Part shown: piece after piece, positions 1-11,861 of the stretch | Position numbering within the stretch: the stretch's first letter is position 1 | Layout of the letters: every line of letters starts with the position of its first letter | NCBI GenBank assembly: GCA_030280995.1 | Contig: JASXTE010000001.1 | Coordinates: forward strand, 18,850,606 to 18,914,605 | Length of the DNA stretch: 64,000 nucleotides | From: Hemileia vastatrix | Taxonomy: Eukaryota > Basidiomycota > Pucciniomycetes > Pucciniales > Zaghouaniaceae | Direction of reading: 5' to 3' | Made by a program: the position numbers and the translations under genes | Notes under the pieces: model-generated | What the model was told of the DNA's origin: nothing | Database searches by the model: none | What the model saw: only the letters and a program-made list of their open reading frames with translations

Positions 1-640
1 TAATACTTTGAACAAATCTTGAGATATGAAGAATGAGATTTTTTTTATAGAAATTTTAATACAGTGAAGATCACACTCAAATTAATCTGAAAAATACATA
101 TTTTAAACTATTTAAGCAGTTTCTTTGAAATTTTTAAAAAAAAGAACACCAATGTATAGATCCCGCAAGATACCATCTGACATTATTATATAGTTTCTTT
201 GACCAGAAATACATGGAGAAACTAAAATTTGAAATATGTCAATTTTTTCATGAAAGGTTTTTTTGTGCATTTCTATTATTCATTGTAATATTTTCAAGAA
301 TTGAAAAAATTTTATACTTATTTTATGACTAGATAATATTGAATATTATAAATCATTAAAATATCTAAAGAAAGTGCAAAAATCTTAAAAATGATGTTAC
401 AAAGACTTTACTTAGACATATAATTTTCAAATTTAATTGACATACTATATTTCACAATTAAATAAGTAAAAAATTTACACTAATATTTATTAAAATTTAT
501 TTCCCCTCTTCTTCAAAATTTTCAAAATATTAAAATGTAGATATTATTAGATTTAAGTAAATGAAGAGAATAACAGTATAGGAGTTATGGATTTTTAGGA
601 TTCAAGAAATTTCTGTGTCCACTCTTTGTAACATATTTTA
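1..640. other. AT-rich DNA, no gene seen
   Basis: Very AT-rich sequence with homopolymer A and T runs. No open frame of useful length, no RNA gene and no repeat boundary is visible. I see nothing further to annotate. Confidence 0.6.
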
Positions 641-1340
641 TATATTTTATATTTTTTGTATATTTATTTCGTATTACTATCCTCTTTTATTGTCTTTTTT
701 TAATCCCTCTCAAGAATACCCACACTTTTCCCTTTGAAATATTTCTTTATTCTCACCTCATCCTTCTCCCCAAACTTTTCACTCCCTTTGTCATCATTTT
801 CAACCCCTATCCACATTTTCCTCTCCCTCTCCATGCCTCTCTACCCCCCTCCTCTCCTCTCCTTCCATTTCACTTACCTCCCCATTTCTCCCTAACACTT
901 TATTTTTATATACAGAAATAGGGACTGAGTTGGAAGTGAGGAAATTGGGGTTCAAGGATTGTGGAGATGAGGTAAAGGGGAGGAATGGGGCTACAAGGGT
1001 TAGAAAGGCTGGAGAGAGGGGTGAGAAAGGGTATATGGGGTAGCAAAAAGGTTGGAAAAGAGTTGGAAGGGAAGATTAAGGGTTCCAAGGCATTTTGAAT
1101 GAAGAAAAGAGTCTGGGAGAGGTTGAGAGGGGTGAAACGGGGATCAAAATAGGATGGCATACAATGGGGCTGTGAGGATAGCGAAAGGCATGGGGAGAGA
1201 AGACAAGCATGTGTTAATAGAATTAAAAGGGATGAAGATTGGTGCAAACAGAGTGTGAAAATAGGAGGATGAACTTTGTTCTTTGGGCGAAGAACAGAGT
1301 TCACTTCTATAAAATATTAGCTGAAACATAGTTTTCAATT
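641..1340. repeat. Pyrimidine-rich/purine-rich foldback
   Basis: From about 678 to 895 the + strand is almost all C and T. From about 915 to 1292 it is almost all A and G, with a short AT-rich centre near 896-912. The two arms are imperfect inverted repeats, so a single strand could fold on itself. The minus-strand ORFs read across the right arm are composition artefacts rich in Pro, Ser and Leu. The same architecture recurs at 55.9-56.7 kb and 61.7-62.4 kb inside TET-carrying elements, so this may be a remnant of such an element. No TET or transposase coding remains next to this copy. Confidence 0.55.
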
Positions 1341-1787
1341 CTGTAAAAACAGTTGTAGGTAATAGAAAAAGTCACTTATTTTTTATGTAATCTGAAAGTT
1401 TTTAATAAAATTATTGTATTTAAGAATTGCGATATTGTCAATCAATTTTTATTGATCAACATAATTTAAAAAAGTATTATTTAAATAAGTTGCTTCGAAA
1501 AATACTTTACATTGAGTAGACTAATGGAATGATTTTTTCTGGCTTCCATTCAATTATCCTCACACTTTCACTATGTTTTCAATATAGATCCATTGTTATT
1601 TGTGTGATACTTCAAGTGAAAGTTCAGTATTACTTCAGTCTGAGTTCTATCTGATTTCCATCTGACTTCAAGTTGCGGACTTGCTTGCAAGTCCGCCCCC
1701 CATATTGTGTAGTGGATCATGCTTCTTTTGAGCTGCTACCTTCAAAGAGTTAGGTTGATAGATATACAAAATTATTGTGATGCTTAT
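1341..1787. other. AT-rich spacer before LTR element A
   Basis: No coding signal seen. The last five bases, CTTAT at 1783-1787, resemble CTTAG just after the 3' LTR of element A, and are a probable imperfect target-site duplication. Confidence 0.4.
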
Positions 1788-3279
1788 TGTAAGCCTTTAT
1801 ATCCCCAGTACCAAGTAAAAAGCACTTATAAGTTATGTTAAACACATGGAATATACATGGGAGCAATAAATTAGAGTACACAAATAGTATACATAAGTAA
1901 ATTTATGATAAAATACAAAATATGCCTTTATAACACCTTATATACACAAATATATCCACCTTTTATAAGTCTTATGTACTTAATAAAAAAGCTGGAATAT
2001 TTTAGGGTAATTTTAAGTACCTTAAATATAAGGCTACATAACTTTTAAGTAGACTTAAAGCCATTGTTTTCATTATTTTACATGAAAAACAAGAAATGCA
2101 CTTTAAATCACTTAAAAGTTGACTATATGCACTATAAATTTAATAATATTAGAAATGCGCTTTGATAGATCAATTTATCTTAATTGGAGCTACTGATTTG
2201 GCTACTCAAATGCATAAAAATAACACTTTTTAAATTTGGTGTTTTTTATGCCAGAAATGGCTTCTGTGTACTGGCCACATACTGCCTGTATATTTCCCAT
2301 GTGAATAGCTTCATTTTAAGCAATGTTAGCTTTTTCACACTATAATTACCCCACATTCTACACCGACTGTGGGGAAACACACTAAAATAGGCGACAGGCG
2401 CTTATTTAGTGTCCTAGCTTAATTATAAATCATTGGCCCTTATTATATGCACTAATTTCATTAATAACCTCAAGCTTGGCACTTTAATTCACTACCACAT
2501 TTAAATTTGCCTAAATTAGTCAAGGATTTACCCATGAAAGCGCCTTCCAAGGACTGCATGTAGTTACCCCACATCTTACACCCTTTTTTGGGTTTTTAGG
2601 TGGTTTCTCAGTCAATTTTGGTTATTTTTGAATGGGGATTTCATGTAGTATAACTTCAGGATTAGCCCCATCACTTCTAATGTTAATCCCCCTTAATATG
2701 GAGTAATAATTAGTCTTAATTTTGCCTTTTAGTCTTTTATTTTAATTGTGTTACACGCATATTCTCTCTTTTTTTCTTATTCTTTATTTTTGATGGATTA
2801 TCCCTATTACTGCAGTATTTTGGTGTTATACCATTCTTATTATGTTATTGGTCACTATTTATGTTTTTGAAAATTTCTATTGGTTGGAATGAGGCGTAAT
2901 TAATCATGTATAGAGCTGGTAAATCAAGGGGTTCATTGGGAAAGTTATTGTGTTTAAAAGGAGGGGTTTTTGGTCTTGTTTTCTACATTCTTTATCATTA
3001 AAATTCAAATATATAACCAATAAAATTACAGTACATATCAATAGCGCTTATAAAGTCTTTTAGTAGTATCTGAATTATTAAATCTGTTTTTCTACCAACT
3101 ATAATATTGTAAGCCATATATATAATTAGTGAGATTTAAATTACTGAGACCCTTATATTGAGTTACATTTTAATACTTATTGGATTTGTACTAAAGTATT
3201 CATATAGGAACATTAAAATCTTCTATACAACTGACCATTCAAGCTAGTTCACATCTTTGTACTTGAACTCAGCCAGACA
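1788..3279 (+). repeat. 5' LTR of element A
   Basis: About 1,492 bp, nearly collinear with 9909-11401. Shared landmarks include the stretch with CACATTCTACACC(C/G)ACTG near 2350, a TATA-like region near 2955 and the end AGCCAGACA. The terminal dinucleotides are TG and CA. No clear tRNA primer-binding site follows the end at 3279. Confidence 0.88.
2953..2961 (+). promoter_or_regulatory. Degraded TATA box in 5' LTR
   Basis: TTTAAAAGG aligns with TATAAAAGG in the 3' LTR (11074) and in the LTR of copy B (15955-15963, minus). It precedes the conserved run GGTTTTTGGTCTTGTTTT. The loss of the TATA core fits an old, silent copy. Confidence 0.45.
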
Positions 3280-3878
3280 ATTGAAGACCTTTCCTCAAGA
3301 AGTCTGTTGGTTATCTTCCAGTAAGTAAAAATTAAAAAAGTTGCTAGAAGTAAATAAAATCCCTATAGAAATATTTGGATAATTACAACAGGTTGGGGTC
3401 ACTTATATAGTGATTTCAGGAAAAGAAGCCCTGCTATATGATAAAGTTATGATATTGAATCAACAATTTTACTACTAATTTAACATAAAAATTGTTATTA
3501 GTGGGAGTCTGTAAATAGACCAATTAATTTTGTGATCTTTTCAGATAATAAACCAGTTAATAAAAACTGATTAATTGTTTTCATTTAACAGAACTCTTGA
3601 TCCCTTTTTATTGATTTGTAAAATTTATATAATATTTAGAAAAAATCATACTGAAAATTTTTCTTTTTTAAATATATAAACGTGGCTACATATTGTAGAT
3701 CAGTTAAATCAAGTGACCACATAAAAGCATGTTTAAATTTTGGAACTTATAAATTCACTTAATACCTACAAGTAAGCAATAAAATTTTCTTCAGTGGTAT
3801 TAATTAATACTGATAAAACTCCTTTTGAAGTTTTAAGTTCTCAATTTTTAATTTTTATGATTTAAATTCCACATAAAA
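3280..3878 (+). other. Leader between 5' LTR and first ORF of element A
   Basis: About 600 bp of AT-rich non-coding sequence. A GTAAGT-like string near 3321 could be a splice donor. No acceptor or ORF can be tied to it with confidence. Confidence 0.4.
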
Positions 3879-4415
3879 ATGAGTGATAAAAACAATGATA
3901 TTGTGAGTAATAAGTCAAAATTTTATAGCTTAAGACCTAGATCTGAAAGACCTGTTACAGAACATTCAAACAGAGGGCCAGGATTCTCCCACAAACAGCA
4001 ACACTCCACAGATGTCTCTGGAGGAAAGGGAAAAACTTCTAAAACAAATATCAATAAAGAAACAAGATATACTTTACAGGAACAAATTCACTCACTATCC
4101 ACTCTACTAAAAACCCTAAAAATAAGAGTCAACAACATAGTAGACCAGATAAACAATCTGGAGAAAAGAGCTGCTCATGGTTTTGTAGAAATCAATCAAG
4201 CTCTAGTGGAAATAAAGGCTCAATCAACAACAGTTGCACCCAACAATTCTACAGTCACACATCCAGCCCAAGAGGAGGAAAAAATGATTAATGTAAGAAA
4301 ATGGAAGTGTGACTGGTATGCCAAGAGCTACAACAACCCTCAACAACAGGGCTCCATCAGTCATCCTTACAGGGGAAATCCAAGGAGAGGCAGGGGTAAT
4401 GGAATAAGACCGTGA
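3879..4415 (+). CDS. Gag-like basic, coiled-coil ORF of element A
   Basis: An uninterrupted 178-codon ORF at the position of gag N-terminal sequence in a Ty3/gypsy element. The N-terminus is Ser/Arg/Lys-rich. Residues about 65-110 (from LQEQIHSLSTLL) look like an amphipathic coiled coil. The C-terminus is Arg/Gly-rich (NPRRGRGNG) and would bind nucleic acid. The start is the first ATG after the leader. The ORF is intact although everything downstream is broken. I do not recognise a named domain. It could be a separate gag ORF or the N-terminal part of a longer original Gag. Confidence 0.5.
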   Translation: MSDKNNDIVSNKSKFYSLRPRSERPVTEHSNRGPGFSHKQQHSTDVSGGKGKTSKTNINKETRYTLQEQIHSLSTLLKTLKIRVNNIVDQINNLEKRAAHGFVEINQALVEIKAQSTTVAPNNSTVTHPAQEEEKMINVRKWKCDWYAKSYNNPQQQGSISHPYRGNPRRGRGNGIRP

Positions 4416-4429
4416 TAAGTCATCTATCT

Positions 4430-5071
4430 TCTCAGGATCAATTATATGATATTAAAAATGAGTTACTTATAGGTAATGAGATTGAAAAAGAGTTACTGGA
4501 TATAATTGATAAAGATTTAAAAAATTATTCATTTTAAACTTTTCTTTACATGATGACAATGTACATAGTTTTATTGATTACCAGGATAATACTAGTCACA
4601 TTAAAATGGAACCAAATGAAGTAAATCTTGAGCCTGATTATGAGTCTTCTGAATTGGAAACAGAAAAAAATTTAATATTATTTAAAAGAAAATCCAATGG
4701 AATCAAAAATCATTAGCAACTTACTATTAAGAATTGAAAAATTAGAAGAATTCTCTAGAGAGTCAAACATTAATACAGAAAGTGTATTGTTAAACCTCAC
4801 AAAATCATTGAGTACCACAGAAATCAGGTTAAAAATTATTAAAAATTCAAATAATGAACTAACCAATGAAAATAAAAGATTAAACTCTGAGATTAAGAAT
4901 TTACAAATTAAATTAGAACATTCTCAGAATATTATGGCTACCATAGAGGAACGTGTAAAATTGTCTTTTTCAAATGTGAATGATACCTTAACACATGTAC
5001 CTATAATAAAAGATAGGTTACAAAGAGTAGAAATTAAAATATCTAAAATAGTGAAAAGTACTTATAAATAA
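4430..5071 (+). pseudogene. Coiled-coil Gag segment of element A
   Basis: From about 4433 the sequence reads as Asp/Glu/Lys/Leu-rich protein with a stop at 4536. A 124-codon open frame at 4697-5071 follows, made of heptad-like Leu/Ile/Lys/Glu repeats (for example NNELTNENKRLNSEIKNL). It lies between the basic ORF and the capsid-like segment, so it is probably the middle of an ancestral Gag polyprotein. No family domain is recognisable. Confidence 0.4.
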
Positions 5072-5088
5072 AAGATAATACCTCCTAT

Positions 5089-5955
5089 GTGGAAAGAGTA
5101 CCAGTTTTTATGAAACACTCAGATGAGAAACCAATGATTGGACCTGAAAATATTGTCATGGGCTCTGAGAATATAAAATCAGTAAAGAATGAAATAAATG
5201 ATCATCTTTCTAAAGTAAGTAAATTATTTAATATTCCTCAGGTTATGGAATCAAAAACTAACCAAAAAAACTGGTCTAAGTTAGATCAGTACCCTTCTTT
5301 TGATGGGGATTCAAAGTCTGATTGGCAACAATTCATTCAGAGAACTAATAACTCAAAATTTTCATAAAAATTACCTGATGAAGAAATTACATCAAAATTG
5401 ATATCTTTATTTATAGATGTGGCCTTATTATGGTTTTAATTTGTATTGAGTGAGGGAATTAACTACTCATGGAATGAATGGAAGGCACTAATTGAAAGGC
5501 AATTTGGTGGCCCAAAATTTAGAATTACTCAACAAAGATTGTATGAGAAAGCCAGATATAATCCAAATGCTGGGGATAAACCCATGGTATTTTTAATGAA
5601 GTTAATAAAAATCATGAAAGCCATAGATCCAATAATGGATTATGATGAGTGGAAAGAAAAAATAATATATAAATTGCCTATATCAGTCAGAGACATGATT
5701 GTAGCTAGAACTGAAACCATCAGAGATACTTCTGGGTTTATTAATATATGCAATGAAATATTATTGAACCAAAAATATGAAACCAGGTATGATAATTATA
5801 AGCAAAATGTTGAAGTAGTAAAACCTGCTACAAATAAGTTACCAGTGGAGAAGAAAAAACCTTTGAATCCCCTTGTCCCTTAAAGACAAGAAAGTAACAC
5901 TTGCTAAAAAATTAATGAACCTTGGGCTAAAGGTCATACTTGTAAGAAAATAATA
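5089..5955 (+). pseudogene. Gag capsid and zinc-knuckle region, element A
   Basis: Capsid-like Gag. The segment with SDWQQFIQR near 5317 ends at a stop (5365). It resumes in another frame at 5446-5883 with NYSWNEWKALIERQFG and a downstream YEKARYN motif, as in retrotransposon Gag domains. A degenerate zinc knuckle follows near 5900-5945, reading C, stop, then EPWAKGHTC. It resembles KPWFKGHKC in copy D and lacks the second Cys. At least one frameshift and two stops disable it. Copy D at 31.2-32.1 kb has the same domain. Confidence 0.65.
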
Positions 5956-5961
5956 AATTTT

Positions 5962-6714
5962 ATGGAAAACTCACAAGATTCTGAAAAAATTAATCATGAA
6001 GATGAAAAGGTGAAATCTAGTGAGGATTGTGAAAGTAAAATTTCTTACAGTGATGATGAAAATGAGATATATGTAGTAGAACAGAATAATATGTTCATGA
6101 ATGATGCAATACCTCATACATATAAATCTTTAACTTCCATTGAAGAAGCTGAAATTATTAAAGATGTATCTAATGATACCTAAAAAATCACACTTATTAG
6201 AGCACCTGTCATTATATGTGGAAAGGAAATGAATGCCATTATTGACACTGGGGCTACATGTAGTGTAGTTTCTATTAACACTTTAATGAAACTAGATAGT
6301 AAGTATAAGTAAAAACTAGAACCTGTACAGACAAAGAACTGGAGGGGTTTTGGTTCAGTATTACATCCAATTGGCAAATACAAAACTGCTGTATTCTTTA
6401 AATATAATAATGGATATGTAAGATCAGTTTGTGAATTTGTAGTGATGGATAATAATAATTTTAGTGATTGTGTTATTTTTGGAAATGACTTATTAACCAG
6501 ATTTGTAATTAAACTAGATCATGAAAATAGTTGCTTCACTGTAGGCGTAAATGGGAAAAGAAAATTCAAGATTTGCTCTGAAAATTTAGTTTATTCTATT
6601 TCTCCTAAAGAAAAGCAACTCCAAGGTGGAAGAACCACCTCTGAAGTGGTAGAATTGGAAAATGAAATCCAAAAACCTCTTTCAGTCCTCAACACTCAAA
6701 AATTGAGGAAAACA
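5962..6714 (+). pseudogene. Retropepsin-like protease region, element A
   Basis: An acidic linker (SSEDCESKISYSDDENEIY, shared with copy B) precedes an aspartic protease. The active-site motif is IDTGATCSVV near 6241-6270. The second strand motif is VIFGNDLL near 6472. A stop at 6307-6309 and a TAA at 6181 break the frame. Retropepsin matures Gag-Pol in this family. Assignment is firm from the DTGA motif and its place upstream of the reverse transcriptase. Confidence 0.7.
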
Positions 6715-6719
6715 ATATT

Positions 6720-7640
6720 TTGAGATTGATAAAATCTTATCCTATGGCATTTGCTCATGTTTCAAATGAACTAAGATTGGTCAAAGACCATGAGATGAGA
6801 ATATCTTTAAGTTGTGATTTGGATAATATCCTTGGCAGCTTGAAAAAGAAACCTTACCCAGCTTCTGCAAAAAGGAAAGACATTGAAGACAACATTAAAA
6901 TGTTGTTAGAAATGGGAATTGTTGAAAAAGTGGACACAACACCTAAGTATTGTGTTATTTCACCAGTATTAATCTCTTATGAAAAAATAAGGCAAGATTA
7001 TGTGGTGATTACAGAGCTCTGAATACACTCACTGTTGATTATATTTACATTCTAGCAAGGATAGCTTCTATCCATGCTATCTTACAAGGAGAAAAATATA
7101 TTTCCTGTCTGGATGGAAACAAAGGTTATGATCATATTCCTGTAGAAAAGAATTCTCAGAATTTCTTACTCATAACCACACACATGGGGATATATAAATA
7201 TGTGAGAATGCCTTTTGGCCCAAAGAATGTGCCTTCAGTATTCAAAAAATTAATGGATAGTATTTTTCATCAGGAATTGGTTGAAGGATGGTTTTAGTTT
7301 ATATTGATTACATCAAAGTGTTTTCAAAAACATATTATGAAAATTTAAATCACCTGAAATGAGTATTTCAAAAGATGGATGAAATTAAAATGACAATTGC
7401 ATTAAAGAAATGTAAGTTTGGGTTTCAATCCTTGAGAGTACTTAGAAATGTTGTATCTGTATTACAAATTTGTGTTGACTAGAGCAAACTGGCAGAAATA
7501 AAAACATAATTATACCTAAGAATGTGAAAGATGTTCAAAGTCTATTAGGTGTTTGTGAATATTATAGGCAGTATATAAAAAACTATTAATCCATTTCAAC
7601 CCCTTTAACAAGATTAATCAGGAAAAATGAGGCTTTGATT
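6720..7640 (+). pseudogene. Reverse transcriptase, element A
   Basis: Recognisable blocks in order are GIVEKVDTTPKYCVISPV (6918-6970), a frameshift near 7020, ISCLDGNKGYDHIPVEKN (7100-7150), and YVRMPFGPKNVPSVF (7199-7240). The active site near 7298-7312 reads YIDY where YIDD is expected, with a 1-base deletion and a stop just before it. The second catalytic Asp is therefore replaced by Tyr, and copy B has the same change. Several later stops interrupt the thumb region. Confidence 0.8.
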
Positions 7641-7649
7641 TGAAATAAT

Positions 7650-8200
7650 GAAAGACAAAATACCTTTGATAAATTGAAGGAATGTTTAATGTCAGCTCCA
7701 ATATTGAGACTTCCAGATTCTAACCTACCTTTTATCTTGTATACTGATGCAAGCTTTACAGGGTTAGGTGCTGCTTTACCGCAGAAACAGGTAATAAATG
7801 GTAAATTATCTGAAGTAGTTATCTGTTATATATCCAGAACCTTGAAAAAGACTGAATTAAGGTAAGGTGCCACTCAACTGGAATGTTTAGCCGTTGTGTG
7901 GGCCCTGGAGAAACTTCATTACTATCTAGAAGACCAGAAGTTTGAATTAATAACAGATTGTAGTGAAGTAAAATAATTACTAAACATGAAAACACCTAAT
8001 AGGCAGATGTTTAGATGTCAACTAGCTGTACAAGAGTACAGAGGAGGAATTAAAATCACTCATAGAGCAGGAAAATTGCATTCTAATGTGTATTTTCTAT
8101 CCAGGAGCCCTTTTCTAAATGATACTGACAACCCAGCATATGTACCTGAAAATGAGGTTAACCATATATTTGGGATTTATATAGTGGATTTATAGGAAGA
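7650..8200 (+). pseudogene. RNase H of element A
   Basis: The Ty3-type RNase H motif FILYTDASFTGLGAAL lies at 7731-7778. ICYISRTLKKTELR follows, then a stop at 7863, then LAVVWALEKLHYYLEDQ near 7890-7935 and ITDCSEVK near 7950. The catalytic Asp (YTDAS), Glu (QLECLA) and Asp (ITDC) can be located. Stops at 7863 and near 7974 disable the copy. Confidence 0.75.
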
Positions 8201-9720
8201 ATTTATGCAAACTATATTAGAAAATTATTCATCTGATAAAGATTTGTCTAAATTATCTACCATTTTTAATGATACAACTAATTCCTCTATGAGTGCAATA
8301 GTTGAAACCTTACCTCCAAAGTATAAAACTGCCTTGGAAAAAGAAAAAACTGTCAATTGAAGATGGTTACATATATTACAGTAAAAAGCTAAGTAATGTA
8401 ATAGTTATACCACCTATGGAATAGTTAATGTTAAGTACTTGTCATGATGACATCTTAGCTGGTCATTTTGATATTAAAAAACATTAACTAGAGTAAAAAT
8501 ACAGCCTGTTTGATAAACATGAAAGAAGATGTACAAAAATACATTGAAGCATGTGACTCTTGTCAGAGATCTAAAATATTGACTGGAAAGTGAGCTGGGT
8601 TATTAAAACAAATAGAGCAGCCAAATGCTCCATGGGAAATTATAAACATGCATTTTGTCACTGGCTTGCCATTAGCAGGAAAAGAAAGTTTCAATTTATG
8701 ATGGGTAATTGTAGATAGATTAACAAAAATGTGTAAATTTATCCCTACCCATAAAGAGGTATCTTCAAAAGACTTGGAATTACTATAGTGGACTCAAATG
8801 ATAAATACTTCTGGGTCTCCCAAAGCCATAATTTCTGAAAGAAACCCTAAATTTACTTCAGAGTTCTGGAAATATTTGATGTAAGTATCAGGTTGTCAAT
8901 TTAAATTGTCTACAGCTCACCACCCACAAACTGATGGGCTGGCTGAAATAATGATACAGACTCTTGAAGACATGACCAGAAGATATTGTGCCTTTGGATT
9001 AGAATTCAAAGACAATGAGAAGTTTACAAATGACTGTGTAACATAAATTCCTGGCCTTGAATTTGCTTATAATAGCACAACTCATTCTTTAACAGAGAAA
9101 AAACCATTTGAACTCTGGCTGGGATTTGTACTGAATACCCCAGTAAATTATCTAAATAAATTACCAAGGTTAGATATACACCCTGGTACTAAATCCTTTA
9201 TTCATATGCAAAAAATGTGTAGAAAGCATGCAGAGGAATGTATACAAAAAGCATTTGAATATGAAAAGAAAAGTTGGGATAAATCTCATAAAGAGTTTGA
9301 AATCCAAAAAGGAGATGAAGTCATAATTTCAACACTACATTTTAACTTACAAGGTAATGTTAAATTGAAGGATCCTTTTTAGGATATTTTTTAGTCAACA
9401 AAATGGTTGGAAAAAATGCTGTGGAAGTCATATTATATGCCCCATATGATATGAAAAATCCAGTTTTCCCTATCTCATTATTAAAACCTTCCCATGCAAA
9501 TGATCCAGACTTATTCCAAAAAAGAAGTGTAAGGCCTAAAAAGCAACCTGAAGAAATTGTGGAAAAAGCAAAGATTGAAAAAATACTCAAGAAATTAATA
9601 CTTACTAAAGAGAAAGGAACTGAGTTTTATTAAGATTTAAGGGGAAATCAAATGAATTTGATAAATGGATACCTAAAAAAGAAATTTCAAATCTATCCTC
9701 CCTTCTTAAAAAAATTTAAA
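8200..9720 (+). pseudogene. Integrase with C-terminal chromodomain, element A
   Basis: The zinc-binding and catalytic core survive only in pieces across frames: a CHDDILAGH motif near 8438-8465, ACDSCQ-like Cys pair near 8550, SSPPTN/HHPQTDGLAE region near 8920-8945. The C-terminal frame (9403-9633) carries KNAVEVILYAPYD. A chromodomain-like end follows in a shifted frame near 9615-9680, with FDKWIPKKE matching YDQWIPEN of copy D. The chromodomain places the family among the chromoviruses. Confidence 0.65.
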
Positions 9721-9897
9721 CAGAAATAAATTTCTGTTCAACCAGCTGAGGGGTTAAAAATAAAGTACTCATAATATCTTATTATGTTTTATTTCTTTCA
9801 ATAAATAATCTTTAATGCTTCAGAATTTTCTAAATACCTGAAAAATAACATAAAATAAAAAAAAGTGTATAAGTTATCATTTTTTATTGTTTTTCTT

Positions 9898-9908
9898 AAG
9901 TGGGAAAG
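9898..9908 (+). promoter_or_regulatory. Polypurine tract of element A
   Basis: AAGTGGGAAAG lies directly against the TG of the 3' LTR. It is the expected plus-strand primer for reverse transcription. Equivalent tracts adjoin the LTRs of copy B (17132-17143, minus) and copy D (42754-42764). Confidence 0.6.
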
Positions 9909-11401
9909 TGTAAGCCTGCATATCCCCTGGACTGAGTAAAAATTACTTATAAGTTATTTTAAACACATGGACTATACATGGGAGCAATAAATTAGAGTAC
10001 ACAAATAGTATACATAAGTAAATTTATGATAAAATACAAAGTATGCCATTATAACACCTTATATGCACACATATATCCACCTTTTTTAATTCTTATGTAC
10101 TTAATATTAGGTTAGGATATGTTAGGGTAATCTTAAGTACCTTAAATATAAGGCTACATAATTTTTAAGTAGAATTAAAGCTGTTGTTTTCATTTTTTGA
10201 TATGAAAAACAAGAAATGCGCTTTAAATCACTTAAAAGTCGACTATATGCACTATGAATTAAATAATATTAAAAATGCACTTTGACATATCAATTTTTCT
10301 TAATTTGAGCTATTGATTTGGCTACTCGAATGCATAAAAAACACTTTTCATATTTTGTATTTTTTATGCCAGAAATGACTTCTGTGTACTGGCCACATAC
10401 TGCCTGTATTTTTCCTGTGCCAATAGCATCATTTTAAGAATAGTTAGCTTTTTCACACTATAATTACCCCACATTCTACACCCACTGTGGGGAAACACAC
10501 TAAAATAGGTGACAGGCGCTTATTTAGTGTCCTAGCTTAATTATAAATGCATTGACCCTTATTATATGCACTAATTCCATTAGTAACCTCAAGCTTGGAA
10601 CTTAAGTTCACTACCATGCTTAAATTTGCCTAAATTAGTCAAGTATTTTCCCATTCAAGCACCTGCAAAAGGACTGCATGTAGTTACCCCACATCTAACA
10701 CCTTTTTTTGGGTTTTTAGGTGGTTTCTCAGTCGATTTTGGTTATTTTTGAATGGGGATTTCACATAGTATAATGTCAGGATTAGCCCCATCATTTCTAC
10801 TGTTAGTCCCCCTTAATATGGAGTAATAATTAGTCTTAATTTTGCCTTTTAGTCTTTTATTTTAAATGTGTTACACGCATATACTCTCTTTTTTTCTTAT
10901 TCTTTATTTTTGATGGATTATCCCTATTACTGCAGGATTTTGGCGTGTGATATCATTCTAATTATGTTATTGGTCACTATTTATGTTTTTGAAAATTTCT
11001 ATTAGTTGGAATGAGGCATCATTAATCATGTATAGACTGGTAAATCAAGGGGTTCATTGGGAAAGTTTTTGTTTATAAAAGGAGGGCGTTTTTGGTCTTG
11101 TTTTCTACATTCTTTATCATTACAATTCAAATATATAACCAATACAGTTACAATACATATCAATAGCGCTTATAAAGTCTTTGAATAGTATCTGAATTAT
11201 TAAATCTGTTTTTCTACCAATTATAAGATTGTAAGCCATATATATAATTAGTGAGATTTAAATTACTGAGACCCTTATATTGAGTTACATTTTAATACTT
11301 ATTGGATTTGTACCACAGTATTCATATATGAACATTAAAATCTTTTAGACAACTGACTATTCAAGCTAGTTCATGTCTTTGTACTTGACCTCAGCCTGAC
11401 A
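9909..11401 (+). repeat. 3' LTR of element A
   Basis: About 1,493 bp, direct repeat of 1788-3279, starting TGTAAGCCTGCATATCCCC and ending AGCCTGACA. It retains a TATAAAAGG promoter motif at 11074-11082. Element DNA stops exactly at 11401, where CTTAG begins. Confidence 0.88.
11074..11082 (+). promoter_or_regulatory. TATA box in 3' LTR of element A
   Basis: TATAAAAGG followed by a G-rich then T-rich run. It is conserved in the LTR of copy B, so it is likely the family's core promoter. Confidence 0.5.
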
Positions 11402-11861
11402 CTTAGGCTGTCAGGCCTGAGCTACTAAAAGATATGGAAATAAGTCTTTTCAGTAGCACTAAGCTCTGAATGAAATTTAACCAAGCTTAGGTGCACTACT
11501 ATACTATAGAATCCCATACTATTTATAGTTCTTATTATATGTTATAAACTGGATACAATTTATATGAGAATATAAATTACTTAATAGGGGTTTCAGTTCT
11601 GGTTAATTTGTACTTAGAAATCTGAAATTAATTAAGTGCTGATTTTGGTAACACACCAGCCCCAAAACTGGTGTACTTCAATATTGAAATAATCTACCTG
11701 TTTTACTCAATCCACACTTTCTCACTCAAAATTTCTTGTTTCACCATAAATTCACATTTCAATGATTTTTCAGCATCATCCCATTAATATGCAGTACTCT
11801 TCAGCATAGCACTTTATAACTCAAAACATCATACAAATTTTTTTTATTCATAACATATAAG

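Larger units (their letters stand above)
1788..11401 (+). mobile_element. Ty3/gypsy chromovirus, element A (full length, decayed)
   Basis: Two direct LTRs of about 1,490 bp start TGTAAGCC and end CAGCC(A/T)GACA. They flank an internal region ordered gag, protease, reverse transcriptase, RNase H, integrase and chromodomain, which is the Ty3/gypsy order. A polypurine tract touches the 3' LTR. The flanks CTTAT and CTTAG suggest a 5-bp target duplication with one change. The internal region carries many stops and frameshifts, so the copy is not autonomous. The LTRs differ by scattered substitutions and small indels, so the insertion is not recent. Copies B, C and D in this window are relatives. 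Confidence 0.88.

Noticed and set aside
906..1338. Minus-strand Leu/Pro/Ser-rich ORFs of 64-132 codons
   Set aside because: They read across the purine arm of a foldback; no ATG context, domain or relative supports coding.
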